A stretch of DNA of 64,000 bases, from positions 1 through 64,000 of the forward strand of contig JAXDJX010000026.1 in NCBI GenBank assembly GCA_034667405.1. Reading direction: 5' to 3'. Position 1 is the stretch's first letter, and the number at the start of each line of letters is the position of its first letter. Of this stretch, positions 50,312 through 59,843 are shown piece after piece. The notes under the pieces are model-generated. The model searched no databases and was not told where the DNA came from. It saw nothing but the letters and a program-made list of their open reading frames with translations. This DNA is from JANXVR01 sp034667405. GTDB lineage: Bacteria; Actinomycetota; UBA4738; HRBIN12. The translations under genes were made by a program, and so were the position numbers.

Positions 50312-50563
50312 TCAGCGGGGCGGAAGCATGACCGGCGCGTTGTGTTCGCCGATGTCGATGATGCCGTCTAGTCCCTCCGCCACCAAGAGGACGGTGCCGC
50401 CACACTCCAGTTCGCTGTCGCCGGGCTCTGCTACCTCGGTGAGCGCGAACGCCACGCCGGAAGCTGCCGAACCCAGCCGGATCCGTGCATCGGGGTTGAA
50501 CCGAAGTGCCGCCTCTTGCATCTGGAGCACCGCGGCGGCCGCGCGCTCGGTGATATCGATCAT
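50312..50563 (-). CDS. HesB/IscA-like protein without the conserved cysteines
   Basis: The 83-residue protein has the A-type scaffold outline (MIDITERAAAAVLQMQ, RIRLGSAASGVAFALTEVA, then DGIIDIGEH). It lacks the C-terminal C-G-C pair and the central Cys that bind Fe-S clusters; only one Cys (ELECGGT) is present. It may therefore be a structural relative rather than a cluster carrier. It sits convergent with soxB and 23 bases after the flavoprotein gene upstream. Confidence 0.65.
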   Translation of the reverse strand: MIDITERAAAAVLQMQEAALRFNPDARIRLGSAASGVAFALTEVAEPGDSELECGGTVLLVAEGLDGIIDIGEHNAPVMLPPR

Positions 50564-50586
50564 CCCGGCGAGTGTAGCGCTGGAGG

Positions 50587-51993
50587 TCAACTGTCGAAGC
50601 CCACGCCCAGCCGGTCCAGCGTGCGCAGCCAGAGACCCCGCTTGCCGCCGTGCTCGTCGGCGTGGGCCAGACCCCGTTTCGTGAGTTCGATGCCCGCCCA
50701 CTTGAGGGGTTCGGGCGGGAACGGGATGGGCTTGTGGTTGGCCATCGTCAGCGCCGTGCGTTCGGTCCGTGCTCCGGCCAACAGGTCGAGCATGACGCGC
50801 GCGCCGAACCGAGACGGTCCGACGCCCATCCCCGTGTAGCCGAGCGCGTATGAGACGCGGCCTCCCATCGCCGTGCCGAAGAACGGCGAGAACCGCGTGC
50901 AGGTATCGATGGCGCCGCCCCAGGCATGCGTGAATCGCGTGCCCAGGAGTTGGGGGAAGGTCTCGAAGAAGTGTTCGGCCAAGAGTTCGAACGTCTCGGG
51001 ACGTTGATCGTGTTCGGGCCCCAGCCCGTTCCCATAGTGATAGATCGCGTCGAACCCGCCCCAGACGATGCGGTCGTCCTCGGTGCGGGAGTAGTAGTGG
51101 AAGCGGTTCCCCGCGTCGGCGATCCCGGCTCGAGAGCCCCACCCGATCTCCGCCCACCGTTCGGCGGAGATGGGTTCTGTGGCCAGCACGTAGTCGTACA
51201 CCGGCACCACGAACGGCCGTACCCGGCGGACCAGGTTCGGGAACACGTTGGTGCCCAACGCGACGCGAGCCGCGCGAACCTCCGCATTCGCGGTTCGAAC
51301 CCTGACGCCCCCACCAGCTTTCTCCAAGCCGGTGGCAGTCGTGTGTTCGTGCATGCGCACGCCGAGCTGCGCGCAGGCGGCCGCCAGGCCCCACGCCAGC
51401 CGCGCGGGGTCGACCATCGCTGCCCCTTCGAGGTCCCAGAACCCGGCCAGGTAGGTCGGCGATCGAACCTCCTCGGCCACCTCGTCTCGTTCCAAGAAGT
51501 GGATATTGCGGCCGAACGTCGGCGCCACCCGGGCCGTGTGGCGGAGACCTTCGATCTGCCACGGTTGCGTCGCCACGATGAGCTCGCCACTGTGACGCCA
51601 GTCGCAGTCGATGTCGTAGCGGCGAACGGTGCCCTCGATCCCGGCAAGGTTCTCCACGCCCAGGCGTTCGAGTTCCGGCATGTCCTGAGGCCAGCGGTCC
51701 ACACCGTTGGCGACACCGTGGGTCAGCGTCGCCGTGCAGAAGCCGCCGTTCCTCCCGCTGGCTGCACTCGCGATCTCGTTCTGTTCCAAGAGGACGACGT
51801 CAAGACCGGGGTTCGCCTGCTTGGCCTCCAAGGCCGTCCACAAGCCGGTGAACCCTCCGCCCACCACCACCAGGTCGGCCGTCGCGGAACCCGATAGCGG
51901 TAGATGTTCGGCGAACGGCCGGGGACGGTCCAACCAGAAGGGGGTGCGCGAGGCGTCGGCATAGGTTGAAGCGAACCGGGAACGGAAGGTCAT
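50587..51993 (-). CDS. FAD-dependent amine oxidoreductase (gamma-glutamylputrescine oxidase-like)
   Basis: The 468-residue protein has TPFWLDRPRPF, typical of PuuB-type enzymes, then the DAO motif ADLVVVGGGFTGLWTALEA (about 39-57) and SAASGRNGGFCTATLTHG. C-terminal GYTGMGVGPSRFGARVMLDL completes the FAD site. It probably oxidises a secondary amine such as a gamma-glutamyl polyamine or N-methyl amino acid. The start at 51993 lies 10 bases after the DUF2156 gene stop; the longer frame is antisense noise. Confidence 0.87.
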   Translation of the reverse strand: MTFRSRFASTYADASRTPFWLDRPRPFAEHLPLSGSATADLVVVGGGFTGLWTALEAKQANPGLDVVLLEQNEIASAASGRNGGFCTATLTHGVANGVDRWPQDMPELERLGVENLAGIEGTVRRYDIDCDWRHSGELIVATQPWQIEGLRHTARVAPTFGRNIHFLERDEVAEEVRSPTYLAGFWDLEGAAMVDPARLAWGLAAACAQLGVRMHEHTTATGLEKAGGGVRVRTANAEVRAARVALGTNVFPNLVRRVRPFVVPVYDYVLATEPISAERWAEIGWGSRAGIADAGNRFHYYSRTEDDRIVWGGFDAIYHYGNGLGPEHDQRPETFELLAEHFFETFPQLLGTRFTHAWGGAIDTCTRFSPFFGTAMGGRVSYALGYTGMGVGPSRFGARVMLDLLAGARTERTALTMANHKPIPFPPEPLKWAGIELTKRGLAHADEHGGKRGLWLRTLDRLGVGFDS

Positions 51994-52003
51994 GCCGGCT
52001 CGC

Positions 52004-53827
52004 TCAAGAACCAACGGTCGGTCGGCTGCGTGATCGGTTCGGCAGGGGAGTCCTCGCGGTGTGCCGCCGCAGGCGGCCGTTCGTTCCGATGAGCGGCAGG
52101 CGCAGGACCGCCTCGGCTTCCAGATAGGCCAGCACGACGCGCGGCAGGCTGAGGGGCGCCTCGTAGTAGATGAACCGAGGACGCCACTGTGGATGGAACT
52201 TCTCATTGAACGCCCACAGCCGTTCCAGCTGGAAGAAGGGGTTCAGCCAGCTCAGCAGTCTCGCCTCCACTCGTTGCAGCAGCGTCAGGTGGAGCTGGTC
52301 GTCGAAGATCCTGCCTCTGACCGCGAAGTTCAGGCTGAACCGTGCCGCGCCTCGCCGTCCCACCTCCATCGCGGTCTCGGCGACCATCCACTCCATGAGA
52401 CCGTTCGGCGTGTCGGGCCGCCGGCGCATCTGATCCAGGCTGAACCCCGGCTCGCTTCCGTAGCAGGGGACCAGGTGGAGGTAGCCCTGGGCACGGCCGT
52501 CCGCGTCGCGGGCGACCACGGTGAGCGCGTCGGGATCCTGGGGTGAGGGAAGGCGGTCCATCGACATCGTGAACCCCCGTTCGGGCGCACGGCCGCGCCA
52601 CGACGCCGTTACCGCATCGAGCGCATCGCGGAGGTCCGGATCGATGTCGGCGTCCGAGCGGTAGTCCAGCGTGTAGCCGCTCCGTGCAAGCCGGTGACTC
52701 GATTGACGAACCTTGCGGATCCATCTGCCTTCCAGGTTGAACGTCCGCGGGTCAAGGATCGCCTCGTCGCCCAGGTAGAAGGGGCGCAGACCCAGGCGAC
52801 GGTAGGCGGGTTCCATCTCCTCACTTCCGGCGAGCACCGCAACGCCCCACCCCATCCCTCGGGCATGCCGGACGAACGCTTCCATCAGTTCCTCGCGGGA
52901 CTCCGGAGCACACACGGGGTCACCCGACACCAGTCCCAGGTTCCACAGGTACCGGTAGGCGACGAAGCCGTCGTCGTAGAAGAAGTAGCTCTTGTCGTGC
53001 CGCAAGGCGAAGTAGCTGAGCGTGTCCGAACCGTGCCGGCGAACGATGTCTTCGGCCACATCGGCCGCGGCCGCGCTGCGTCGGAGCCCCTCAACCACCG
53101 GCCGCAGCACTAGCGCGAACGCCGCTACGGCGGCAACCACGCCGAGGATCGGCAGGAGCCCGAGGATCCATTCGCTCTCGCCGGCATGGCTGGTGATCCC
53201 GGGATCCAGTCCGACGGCTCCCCGGGCGGCCGCGGTCAAGGCGTGCCAGATCCCTGGGCGAGGCGTGAAGTCCTCCGCGTGCGTGAGGATCGCGAGCGCA
53301 CCGAACCCCCACACAACGGCGGCGAGCAGTGGCAGCGTGACGATGGCCCGGCGCACCGACCCGGGTCCCGGGCGTGCATCGAATTCGCTCCTGTTGACGA
53401 TCAGCGTCACAGCGAGGCCGAGGACCAGCGCCGCCGTGATGACGTCCAGGTCCTTCAGCACGTGGCTGACGCCCGCGAGCACCAACAGCCCCAACGCCAC
53501 CCACCACGCCAACCGCTGCCGCCGCCACAGTCCACCCGCAACCACCAGCAAGCCAAGTCCGGTGAGCGCCGCCACGGAGTTGGCGTTGGTGCGGACCGAG
53601 AGCGGCACCACGACGGTGAGAGGGGCGAAGCGTTCGTGCATGGGGGCGGACGCCGCCGAGAAGAGGCTCACGATGCCGGCGAACCCGACGGAGGCTCCCA
53701 CGAGGTGTGGCGCACGTGGGGAGCGGGGGATGTAGACGGGTCCGCTGCTCGGAGCTGACGTTCGCGGGCGGCCCCGGATCAGGCGAAGCTTGTCATCTGG
53801 CCCCGCGCTGGGCACTGGATCTGTCAC
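52004..53827 (-). CDS. MprF-like DUF2156 membrane protein
   Basis: The 607-residue protein has about six membrane segments (residues 45-255) and a large C-terminal GNAT-like domain of the phosphatidylglycerol lysyltransferase kind, with FFYDDGFVAYRYLWNLGLVSGDPVC and PNGLMEWMVAETAMEVGRRGAARFSLNFA. MprF enzymes transfer Lys or Ala from tRNA to phosphatidylglycerol to lower surface charge; the actinobacterial relatives are less studied. The GTG at 53827 is one of two plausible starts, and a TTG further upstream would overlap the next gene. Confidence 0.8.
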   Translation of the reverse strand: MTDPVPSAGPDDKLRLIRGRPRTSAPSSGPVYIPRSPRAPHLVGASVGFAGIVSLFSAASAPMHERFAPLTVVVPLSVRTNANSVAALTGLGLLVVAGGLWRRQRLAWWVALGLLVLAGVSHVLKDLDVITAALVLGLAVTLIVNRSEFDARPGPGSVRRAIVTLPLLAAVVWGFGALAILTHAEDFTPRPGIWHALTAAARGAVGLDPGITSHAGESEWILGLLPILGVVAAVAAFALVLRPVVEGLRRSAAAADVAEDIVRRHGSDTLSYFALRHDKSYFFYDDGFVAYRYLWNLGLVSGDPVCAPESREELMEAFVRHARGMGWGVAVLAGSEEMEPAYRRLGLRPFYLGDEAILDPRTFNLEGRWIRKVRQSSHRLARSGYTLDYRSDADIDPDLRDALDAVTASWRGRAPERGFTMSMDRLPSPQDPDALTVVARDADGRAQGYLHLVPCYGSEPGFSLDQMRRRPDTPNGLMEWMVAETAMEVGRRGAARFSLNFAVRGRIFDDQLHLTLLQRVEARLLSWLNPFFQLERLWAFNEKFHPQWRPRFIYYEAPLSLPRVVLAYLEAEAVLRLPLIGTNGRLRRHTARTPLPNRSRSRPTVGS

Positions 53828-53867
53828 CCAGGAAGTATCTCGCCACCGCGGCCGCGCCACACATCGC

Positions 53868-55703
53868 TCACGTGCGTTCAACCACGAAGGGGATGCTCGA
53901 GAGTTCAGGGAACATCGTCGCCGTGACGAAGTTGTCGTTGAAGCCGGGAACGGCCGAGAGCTCCAAGTACTCGACGCGGGTGGGGAGTTCGTTGGCGATC
54001 TGACGTTCGCGGAAACTCAGGAGCGTCATCTTCGCCCCCTCGCCCGCGGCGTTTCCCGCCGCCACGATCTTCTCGACGCCGACCGGGGGAACCACACCTA
54101 TGATGACCGCACTCTCGGGATTGATGTAGCTCCCGAACGAGCCGGCCAAGAGCACCTCTTCGAGATCCTCCGCCTTCACGCCTACTTCCTCCATGAGCGA
54201 ACGGATCCCCGTCGCCACGGCGGCCTTCGCGAATTGGAGTTCACGGATGTCCCGTTGGCTGAGATAGATGTCGCCGTATAGGCGGAACGCCAGCGCATCG
54301 TCGACCTTGAAGATGTGATCGGTCAGCGGATGGCCGGCAGCTTCTGCGTCCTCTCGGCTAAGCATGCGCCCCCCGGCGTTCAGGAGGCCGGACAACCGGA
54401 GCTGGGCCACCGCGTCGATCAGACCCGATCCACAGAGCCCCACGGGTTCGATGTCGCCGATGACCTTCAGCTCGACGGTGCCGCCCAGGATGACCTGTTC
54501 GATGGCACCGTCTGCGGCGCGCATCCCGCATTTCAACTGCGCGCCCTCGAACGCGGGCCCGGCGGGAGCAGCCGTCGCGACGGTGCGCTCCCCGGTCCCT
54601 AACGCGATCTCACCGTTGGTCCCGACATCGACGAACAGGCGGCACCGTGGCTCGCGCGCGATGCCCGTGGCGACCAGGCCGGCCACGATGTCCGCACCAA
54701 CGTAGGCGCCAAGCGACGGAAGGAAGGCGAGTCGCCCGCGAGGGTGGATCCGAAGCCCCATGTCGGCCGCACGAAGGTCGAGCGCCTCCCGCCAGACCGG
54801 CGAGAACGGCGAGACGGCGATCTGTTTGGCGTCGATACCCATGAGCAGATGAAGCATCGTCGCGTTCCCGACAAGGACGATCTCGTACACGCGGTCGTGA
54901 TCGATGCCGGCGGCGGCGATGGCCTCGTCAAGGATCGCCTGCACCGTCGTGACGCCGGCGAACCGAAGCTCCTCCAGCTCGTCGGCACCTTTCATCGAAT
55001 GCGCGATGCGGCTGATGACATCCCCGCCGAACTGCGCCTGGCGGTTGAGGCCGCTCGCCACGCCGACCGCCATGCCGCTCCCAAGATCCATCACGGTGGC
55101 GACCACCGTGGTCGTTCCGAGGTCGATGGCGACTCCGTAGGCCAGGTCGGGCGCGTCGGGCGGCTCGATGTCGATGAGGTGCTCGCCGCACATGATGGCG
55201 ACCACCTCGGTCCGATCCTGGATCCGCGGAACCATGCGGAGGGTTTCCACGTCGTCGGGATCCAACCCGTACCCTTCCGTGTGCAGGGCCTCACGAAGGC
55301 GTTCCATGTCGTCGCGCGGAACCTCGATGGTCGGCTCCTCCAACGTCAGCCGCACCCGGACGACGTTCGGCTCGAGGACCACCATGCGGTGCAGCCCCAT
55401 AGTCGCCGCCTTCGGCTTCCGCATGAGTTCGGGGACGAAGCACAGCGTGTCGCGGCTGACCATCTGCTTGCACGAGAGCCGCCATCCCTGATCGATCTCG
55501 GCCTGCTGCAGTTCGCGGTGGTCGGCGTCGGTGACCTCCGCCTCTCCTTCGACCCTGACTTTGCATTTCCCGCAGGTCCCGCGGCCGCCGCACGACGACT
55601 CGATGGGGAGACCGATCCAGTGCGCGCCGCTGAACAGGCTCGTACCCTCGGGGACACGCGTCGACTTCCCGTGCGGTTCGTAGGTGATGTCGTACAGCGG
55701 CAT
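53868..55703 (-). CDS. RACo-like corrinoid activase (ferredoxin plus ASKHA domains)
   Basis: The 611-residue protein has an N-terminal [2Fe-2S] domain with C38-x5-C44-x2-C47-x30-C78 (SSCGGRGTCGKCKV), a middle linker domain, and an ASKHA ATPase core with YGVAIDLGTTTVVATVMDL, FVDVGTNGEIALG and LLAGSFGSYI. This is the layout of reductive activators of corrinoid enzymes (RACo/RamA-like, DUF4445), which use ATP to reduce cob(II)alamin during methyl transfer from methylamines, betaine or veratrol. No corrinoid protein or methyltransferase is in the window. Proximity to sox genes suggests a role in N-demethylation. Confidence 0.88.
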   Translation of the reverse strand: MPLYDITYEPHGKSTRVPEGTSLFSGAHWIGLPIESSCGGRGTCGKCKVRVEGEAEVTDADHRELQQAEIDQGWRLSCKQMVSRDTLCFVPELMRKPKAATMGLHRMVVLEPNVVRVRLTLEEPTIEVPRDDMERLREALHTEGYGLDPDDVETLRMVPRIQDRTEVVAIMCGEHLIDIEPPDAPDLAYGVAIDLGTTTVVATVMDLGSGMAVGVASGLNRQAQFGGDVISRIAHSMKGADELEELRFAGVTTVQAILDEAIAAAGIDHDRVYEIVLVGNATMLHLLMGIDAKQIAVSPFSPVWREALDLRAADMGLRIHPRGRLAFLPSLGAYVGADIVAGLVATGIAREPRCRLFVDVGTNGEIALGTGERTVATAAPAGPAFEGAQLKCGMRAADGAIEQVILGGTVELKVIGDIEPVGLCGSGLIDAVAQLRLSGLLNAGGRMLSREDAEAAGHPLTDHIFKVDDALAFRLYGDIYLSQRDIRELQFAKAAVATGIRSLMEEVGVKAEDLEEVLLAGSFGSYINPESAVIIGVVPPVGVEKIVAAGNAAGEGAKMTLLSFRERQIANELPTRVEYLELSAVPGFNDNFVTATMFPELSSIPFVVERT

Positions 55704-55800
55704 GGGCGCCTTTCGGACCCGGGAACGGCACGCGGCCGTGGCCGGTAAGTCTATCGGCAGGTCATCGGGCCCTTATGACCAGCGGACGTGTTTCCGTTCC

Positions 55801-56529
55801 CTACGAGGAGATGACCGCGCCGACCACCGCCACCAGACCCGAGATCACGAGCATCCCGATCACGATCCCGCGGAACCGGGCCGGGTCGATCCGCGCGAAC
55901 GTTCGGTTCCCCGCGAGCCAGCCGGCCATCATCGAGGGGGTCCCCACGGCGATGACCCGCCAGACGCTCGCGTCGAACTTCCCCGCCGCAGCGAACAGGG
56001 CGATCGCGGCGATCCCTTGGAGCGTGAAGACGCCGGCCAGCGACGCGCGGAACGCGTTCGGCGGCATACCCCGGCCGTGGGACGTGATGACGATGGGTGG
56101 GCCGCTGATCCCGGTGCTGGTGGCGAGTGCTCCCGACACGATCCCGGCCGCGGCTTCGGTCAGGCGGGTGTCGGGAAGCCGCCACCCTCGCCACATCAGG
56201 ATCGCGAAGACCAACACGATCACCCCGATCACCGCCGTCAGTTCCTGCTTCGACAGTCCCGAGAGCGCGAAGAGCCCCAACGGCATCCCAACCAGCGACG
56301 CCCCGGTGATGAGGGCCACGGCGCGCCAACGGACGTCCGGCCGCAGCCGGCGGATGACGTAGAGCGACTGGAGGGTGGCCACCACGGCTCCTCCGACGAC
56401 TGCGGCCTTCGGACCCTCCAGGGTGGCGATGAGGGGGGAGGCGATGAGTGCGAACCCGAACCCCGAGACGGCCTGAGCGTAGGAGGCGACGGCCACCGCG
56501 AGTGAGATCAGCACCAAGGTCCAGAGCAC
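55801..56529 (-). CDS. TauE/SafE-family sulfite/sulfonate exporter
   Basis: The 242-residue protein has about eight membrane segments. The family repeats are visible as QAVSGFGFALIASPLIATLEGPKAAVVGG in the first half and SGISGPPIVI-like STGISGPPIVITSHGRG in the second. It may export sulfite, sulfoacetate or another small anion. The GTG at 56529 is chosen because the frame upstream enters the divergent rlmN gene. Confidence 0.85.
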   Translation of the reverse strand: MLWTLVLISLAVAVASYAQAVSGFGFALIASPLIATLEGPKAAVVGGAVVATLQSLYVIRRLRPDVRWRAVALITGASLVGMPLGLFALSGLSKQELTAVIGVIVLVFAILMWRGWRLPDTRLTEAAAGIVSGALATSTGISGPPIVITSHGRGMPPNAFRASLAGVFTLQGIAAIALFAAAGKFDASVWRVIAVGTPSMMAGWLAGNRTFARIDPARFRGIVIGMLVISGLVAVVGAVISS

Positions 56530-56578
56530 GACGGGAGTGTGCCACGCGGCATCTGCGCGAGCCGGTACGCTCGATGCG

Positions 56579-57625
56579 ATGACCACCGTGTACGACCTCT
56601 CGCTCGACGAGTTGGCCGCCCGTCTCACTCCGTGGGGGGAACCCCCCTTCAGAGCCAAGCAGCTGCACACCCAGTTGTGGCGTCGCGCGGCGACCTACGA
56701 GCAGATGTCGGATCTCTCACCCGCGCTCCGCGAACGGCTAACGGAAGAGCTCCCGTTGGGTGTCGAGGTGTTGACGGTTCGCACCGCCGACCGCGGGGCG
56801 ACCCGAAAGGCACTGTTGCGATTGGGTGGTTCGCACATCATCGAGACAGTGCTGATGGGCTACCGCGATCGGGTCACCGTGTGCGTGAGTTCTCAGGTCG
56901 GGTGCGCGATGGATTGCGGGTTCTGCGCGACCGGGCAGATGGGGCTGCAGGGGAACCTAAGCCCGGGTGAGATCGCCGCGCAGGTCGTGTGGGCCAAGCG
57001 CGAGGCGGCTGCACTGCCCGCCTCCACCCCGCAACGGCTCACCAACGTCGTGTTCATGGGCATGGGCGAACCGCTGGCGAACTATGCGCGGGTTCGCGCA
57101 GCGATCGAACGGATCATCGCTCCCGACGGCGTCCATCTGGGCGCACGGCATCTCACGGTATCGACGGTGGGTCTGGTCCCCGGCATCCGCAAGCTCACCG
57201 AGCATCTGCCACAGGTCAACCTCGCGGTGAGCCTGCACGCCGCCACCGACGAACTGCGCGACCAACTGGTGCCGATCAACAAGAAGTACCCGCTCGGATT
57301 GCTTGAGCGTGCGATGGCGGATTGGCGGCGGTCCACCCGCCGACGTCCCTCGATCGAGTGGGCCATGATCGCCGACACGAACGACACCGACGAGCAGGCC
57401 GGAGCGCTCGCAGCGCTCGCGTACCGGCTCGGTGCCCACGTGAACCTGATCCCGCTCAATCCCACGCCCGGATGGCCGACGCAGCCGAGCACGCCGGAGC
57501 GGATCAAGTTGTTCGTTCGGATCTTGAAGGCGGGCGGGGTGAACGTGACGGTTCGCGATACGCGCGGGCGGGAGATCGACGCGGCGTGCGGCCAACTTCG
57601 GCTCGAGCATGACGCCGCGTCCTAG
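56579..57625 (+). CDS. rlmN: 23S rRNA/tRNA adenine-C2 methyltransferase RlmN
   Basis: The 348-residue radical-SAM protein has C109-x3-C113-x2-C116 (VGCAMDCGFCATG), FRAKQLHTQLWRR at the N terminus, VVFMGMGEPLANY and the C-terminal Cys337 in IDAACGQL that forms the methyl-transfer intermediate. It methylates C2 of A2503 in 23S rRNA and A37 in some tRNAs. Start at 56579, full length for the family. Confidence 0.95.
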   Translation: MTTVYDLSLDELAARLTPWGEPPFRAKQLHTQLWRRAATYEQMSDLSPALRERLTEELPLGVEVLTVRTADRGATRKALLRLGGSHIIETVLMGYRDRVTVCVSSQVGCAMDCGFCATGQMGLQGNLSPGEIAAQVVWAKREAAALPASTPQRLTNVVFMGMGEPLANYARVRAAIERIIAPDGVHLGARHLTVSTVGLVPGIRKLTEHLPQVNLAVSLHAATDELRDQLVPINKKYPLGLLERAMADWRRSTRRRPSIEWAMIADTNDTDEQAGALAALAYRLGAHVNLIPLNPTPGWPTQPSTPERIKLFVRILKAGGVNVTVRDTRGREIDAACGQLRLEHDAAS

Positions 57626-57634
57626 CGTCGAGGG

Positions 57635-57937
57635 CTAGTGTCGCGTCTTCGGTGGCTCGAAGGCCCGGCCGATGACCCAGATGGAGACTCCCAAGAGCAC
57701 GGTCAGTAGGCCGACCAGCCCCACCACGCCAACCAATACGACGGTCGGGTTGGGGTGGCCGGGAGGCGAGATCTTCACGATGGCGTAGACCGAGATGAAG
57801 ACGTAGATGAGCCCGACCAGGATCGCGGGCAGGACCACCAGGTAGATCAGACTCACGGCCGAGACGCCGATGCCGAGCATCTTGGAGCCGCCGCGGCTCG
57901 CGGGACGGTGGTCGCCGTCGGACCCAGAAGGAGCCAT
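57635..57937 (-). CDS. Small membrane protein, 100 residues
   Basis: The product has a 20-residue polar N terminus and two or three hydrophobic segments (about 24-52 and 65-92). AFEPPKTRH ends the chain. No motif is recognised. The gene lies between rlmN (convergent, ten bases apart) and the divergent ABC ATPase. Function unknown. Confidence 0.55.
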   Translation of the reverse strand: MAPSGSDGDHRPASRGGSKMLGIGVSAVSLIYLVVLPAILVGLIYVFISVYAIVKISPPGHPNPTVVLVGVVGLVGLLTVLLGVSIWVIGRAFEPPKTRH

Positions 57938-57984
57938 TGAGGTGAGTCTACCGGCGAGGGCCCGGCCCCGTATCCTCCAGCCTC

Positions 57985-58767
57985 ATGGACGCGGTGGCGA
58001 TGGACGGCGCGGAGGTGCGCGTCAATGGTCGAACCATCCTTGGGCCGGTCGATCTCCGTGTCGGCGAGCACGAACAGTGGGTACTCCTCGGCCCTAATGG
58101 GAGCGGCAAGACCACCCTGCTGCGGGTGGCGGGTGCGCGCCGCCAGCCCACGTCGGGTGTGGTCAGGATCTTCGGCGAACGCGTCGGTCGAACCGACGTC
58201 CGAGCGCTGCGTCCGCGCATCGGGCATGTGAGCCATTCTCTGGCCGATCAGCTGCGGCCGTCGATCCGTGCGCTCGACGTCGTGCTCACGGGCCGCGACG
58301 CCGCGCTCGAACCGTGGATGCGCCGGTTCGAGGATGCGGACAGGGCTCACGCGGCAGAACTCTTGCGCCGGGTCGGTTGCGAGGAGCTGGCCGATCGCAC
58401 GCTCGGCACGTGCTCCATGGGCGAACGCCAACGCATCCTGTTGGCGCGCGCGATGTTCGGCAGACACGACCTCCTCCTGTTCGACGAACCTGCGGCGGGG
58501 CTCGACCTTCCCGCCCGTGAACGCCTCCTGACCGCGATGACAACCACGGCGTCGACGGATGCGGCCCCCGCCTCGATGCTCGCGACCCACCACCTCGAAG
58601 AGATCCCGACGACGACCACGCATGCCGCGCTCCTCCGCGCCGGAAGCATCATCGCGAACGGACCCATCGACGACGTGCTCCGGCCCGACGCGCTGGCCGC
58701 GTGTTTCGGTCTGGCGATCGATGTCGAACGGCGCGATGGCCGGTGGTCCGGCCGCGCCGCGGGCTGA
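57985..58767 (+). CDS. Orphan ABC transporter ATPase
   Basis: The 260-residue protein has Walker A GPNGSGKTT (residues 36-44), a Q-loop region at IGHVSHSLADQL, and a Walker B motif LLLFDEPAAGLDLP. The signature reads CSMGERQR in place of LSGGQ, and the H-loop is LATHHLEE. This resembles ModF/iron-siderophore-type ATPases found without their own permease. Transport partner unknown, and a soluble regulatory role is possible. Confidence 0.85.
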   Translation: MDAVAMDGAEVRVNGRTILGPVDLRVGEHEQWVLLGPNGSGKTTLLRVAGARRQPTSGVVRIFGERVGRTDVRALRPRIGHVSHSLADQLRPSIRALDVVLTGRDAALEPWMRRFEDADRAHAAELLRRVGCEELADRTLGTCSMGERQRILLARAMFGRHDLLLFDEPAAGLDLPARERLLTAMTTTASTDAAPASMLATHHLEEIPTTTTHAALLRAGSIIANGPIDDVLRPDALAACFGLAIDVERRDGRWSGRAAG

Positions 58768-58770
58768 GAC

Positions 58771-59799
58771 TCACGAAGTCTTGTAGCGATCCGCGATCTG
58801 ATCCACGAAGGCCGCGAAGCGAACCGAGACGGGTTCACCGATGATGTGCAGGACGTTCTCCGCGTTCTCCTCCCCACCGTGGGAGAGGTTGTAACTGCCG
58901 GTCACCACCTCGTCGTCGGCGACCATGATCTTCGCGTGCATGTAGTCGTGCACCGCGCCGGGCGCATACGGCGTCGTCACCTTGCCTTCCAATCGGGAAC
59001 GCACGGCGTGCCACGCTTCGATCTTCCAGTGATTGGGCGGCCAGTCGCGCCATTGGCCTTCGACCTGTTGCATCTGGGTCGCGTCGTAGGCGCCGCGGAG
59101 GTCGAAACTCTTGCGGCCCGCCAGTTCCGCGAGCGTACCGAGCACCGCTCCTGAGGTGAACACGGGCGATGCGACCCTGATCCGGCGCCGGGCGGCGGCC
59201 ATCCGTTCGGCCACCCGGTGGGCGAGTGATGGCCCGCGGGGTGAGAACAACGGCTGCGCGCTGATCCCGCTCCCGAGCTCCACCACCGGCCCCGTGCCAC
59301 CGCTTCGCTCCACGCTGCCGTGTTCCCAGAGCTGCGTGAAATCCTCGGTGTAGGCCGCCGCGATCGCGGGGGAGGTCACGCGGATCAGGGTGTTCTCCTC
59401 GCGTGTGAAGGCGTCGTCGGTCCAGTTCGTCGAGCCGGTCCAAACGGCGCTCGCGTCGCGGACGATGTATTTGTGATGCATGAGCGAACCCTGACCGTGG
59501 ATGCCCTTGGTCGGCACCTCCAGTCCGTCGATCACTTCGGGAACCGCCGTCATCGGCGTCACATGGCCACGGGCGGGTTGTCGCTCCACGTTGAACGCCA
59601 CGCGAACGGTGACTCCGCGGCCGGCGGCGGACTCCAGCGCGTCCGCGATGCCGGCCGTCGCGCCGTCGCGGGCGTGGAAGTCGTAGATGGCCACATCGAG
59701 AGAGTGGACTGCCTCCCCGACGAACCGGCAGACACGCGCGCTGACATCCGCGGCGCTCTGCCCTCCGTCGGGGAGGAAGTCGACCTCCAGCGGCTCCAT
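58771..59799 (-). CDS. Phospholipase D-like protein
   Basis: The 342-residue protein has two HKD motifs, H108-x-K110-x4-D115 (HHKYIVRD) and H288-x-K290-x4-D295 (HAKIMVAD), each with a following T/S-G-S-x-N-x-T/S segment. The family includes phospholipases, cardiolipin synthases and nucleases. The SKxxx-poor middle and absence of membrane helices leave nuclease or hydrolase roles open. It is not closely similar to the PLD-like protein at 15039-16235. Confidence 0.8.
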   Translation of the reverse strand: MEPLEVDFLPDGGQSAADVSARVCRFVGEAVHSLDVAIYDFHARDGATAGIADALESAAGRGVTVRVAFNVERQPARGHVTPMTAVPEVIDGLEVPTKGIHGQGSLMHHKYIVRDASAVWTGSTNWTDDAFTREENTLIRVTSPAIAAAYTEDFTQLWEHGSVERSGGTGPVVELGSGISAQPLFSPRGPSLAHRVAERMAAARRRIRVASPVFTSGAVLGTLAELAGRKSFDLRGAYDATQMQQVEGQWRDWPPNHWKIEAWHAVRSRLEGKVTTPYAPGAVHDYMHAKIMVADDEVVTGSYNLSHGGEENAENVLHIIGEPVSVRFAAFVDQIADRYKTS

Positions 59800-59843
59800 C
59801 CGGGCAGTCTAGGTCCCGGACTTCGCAGAGCCGTATGAACGCG

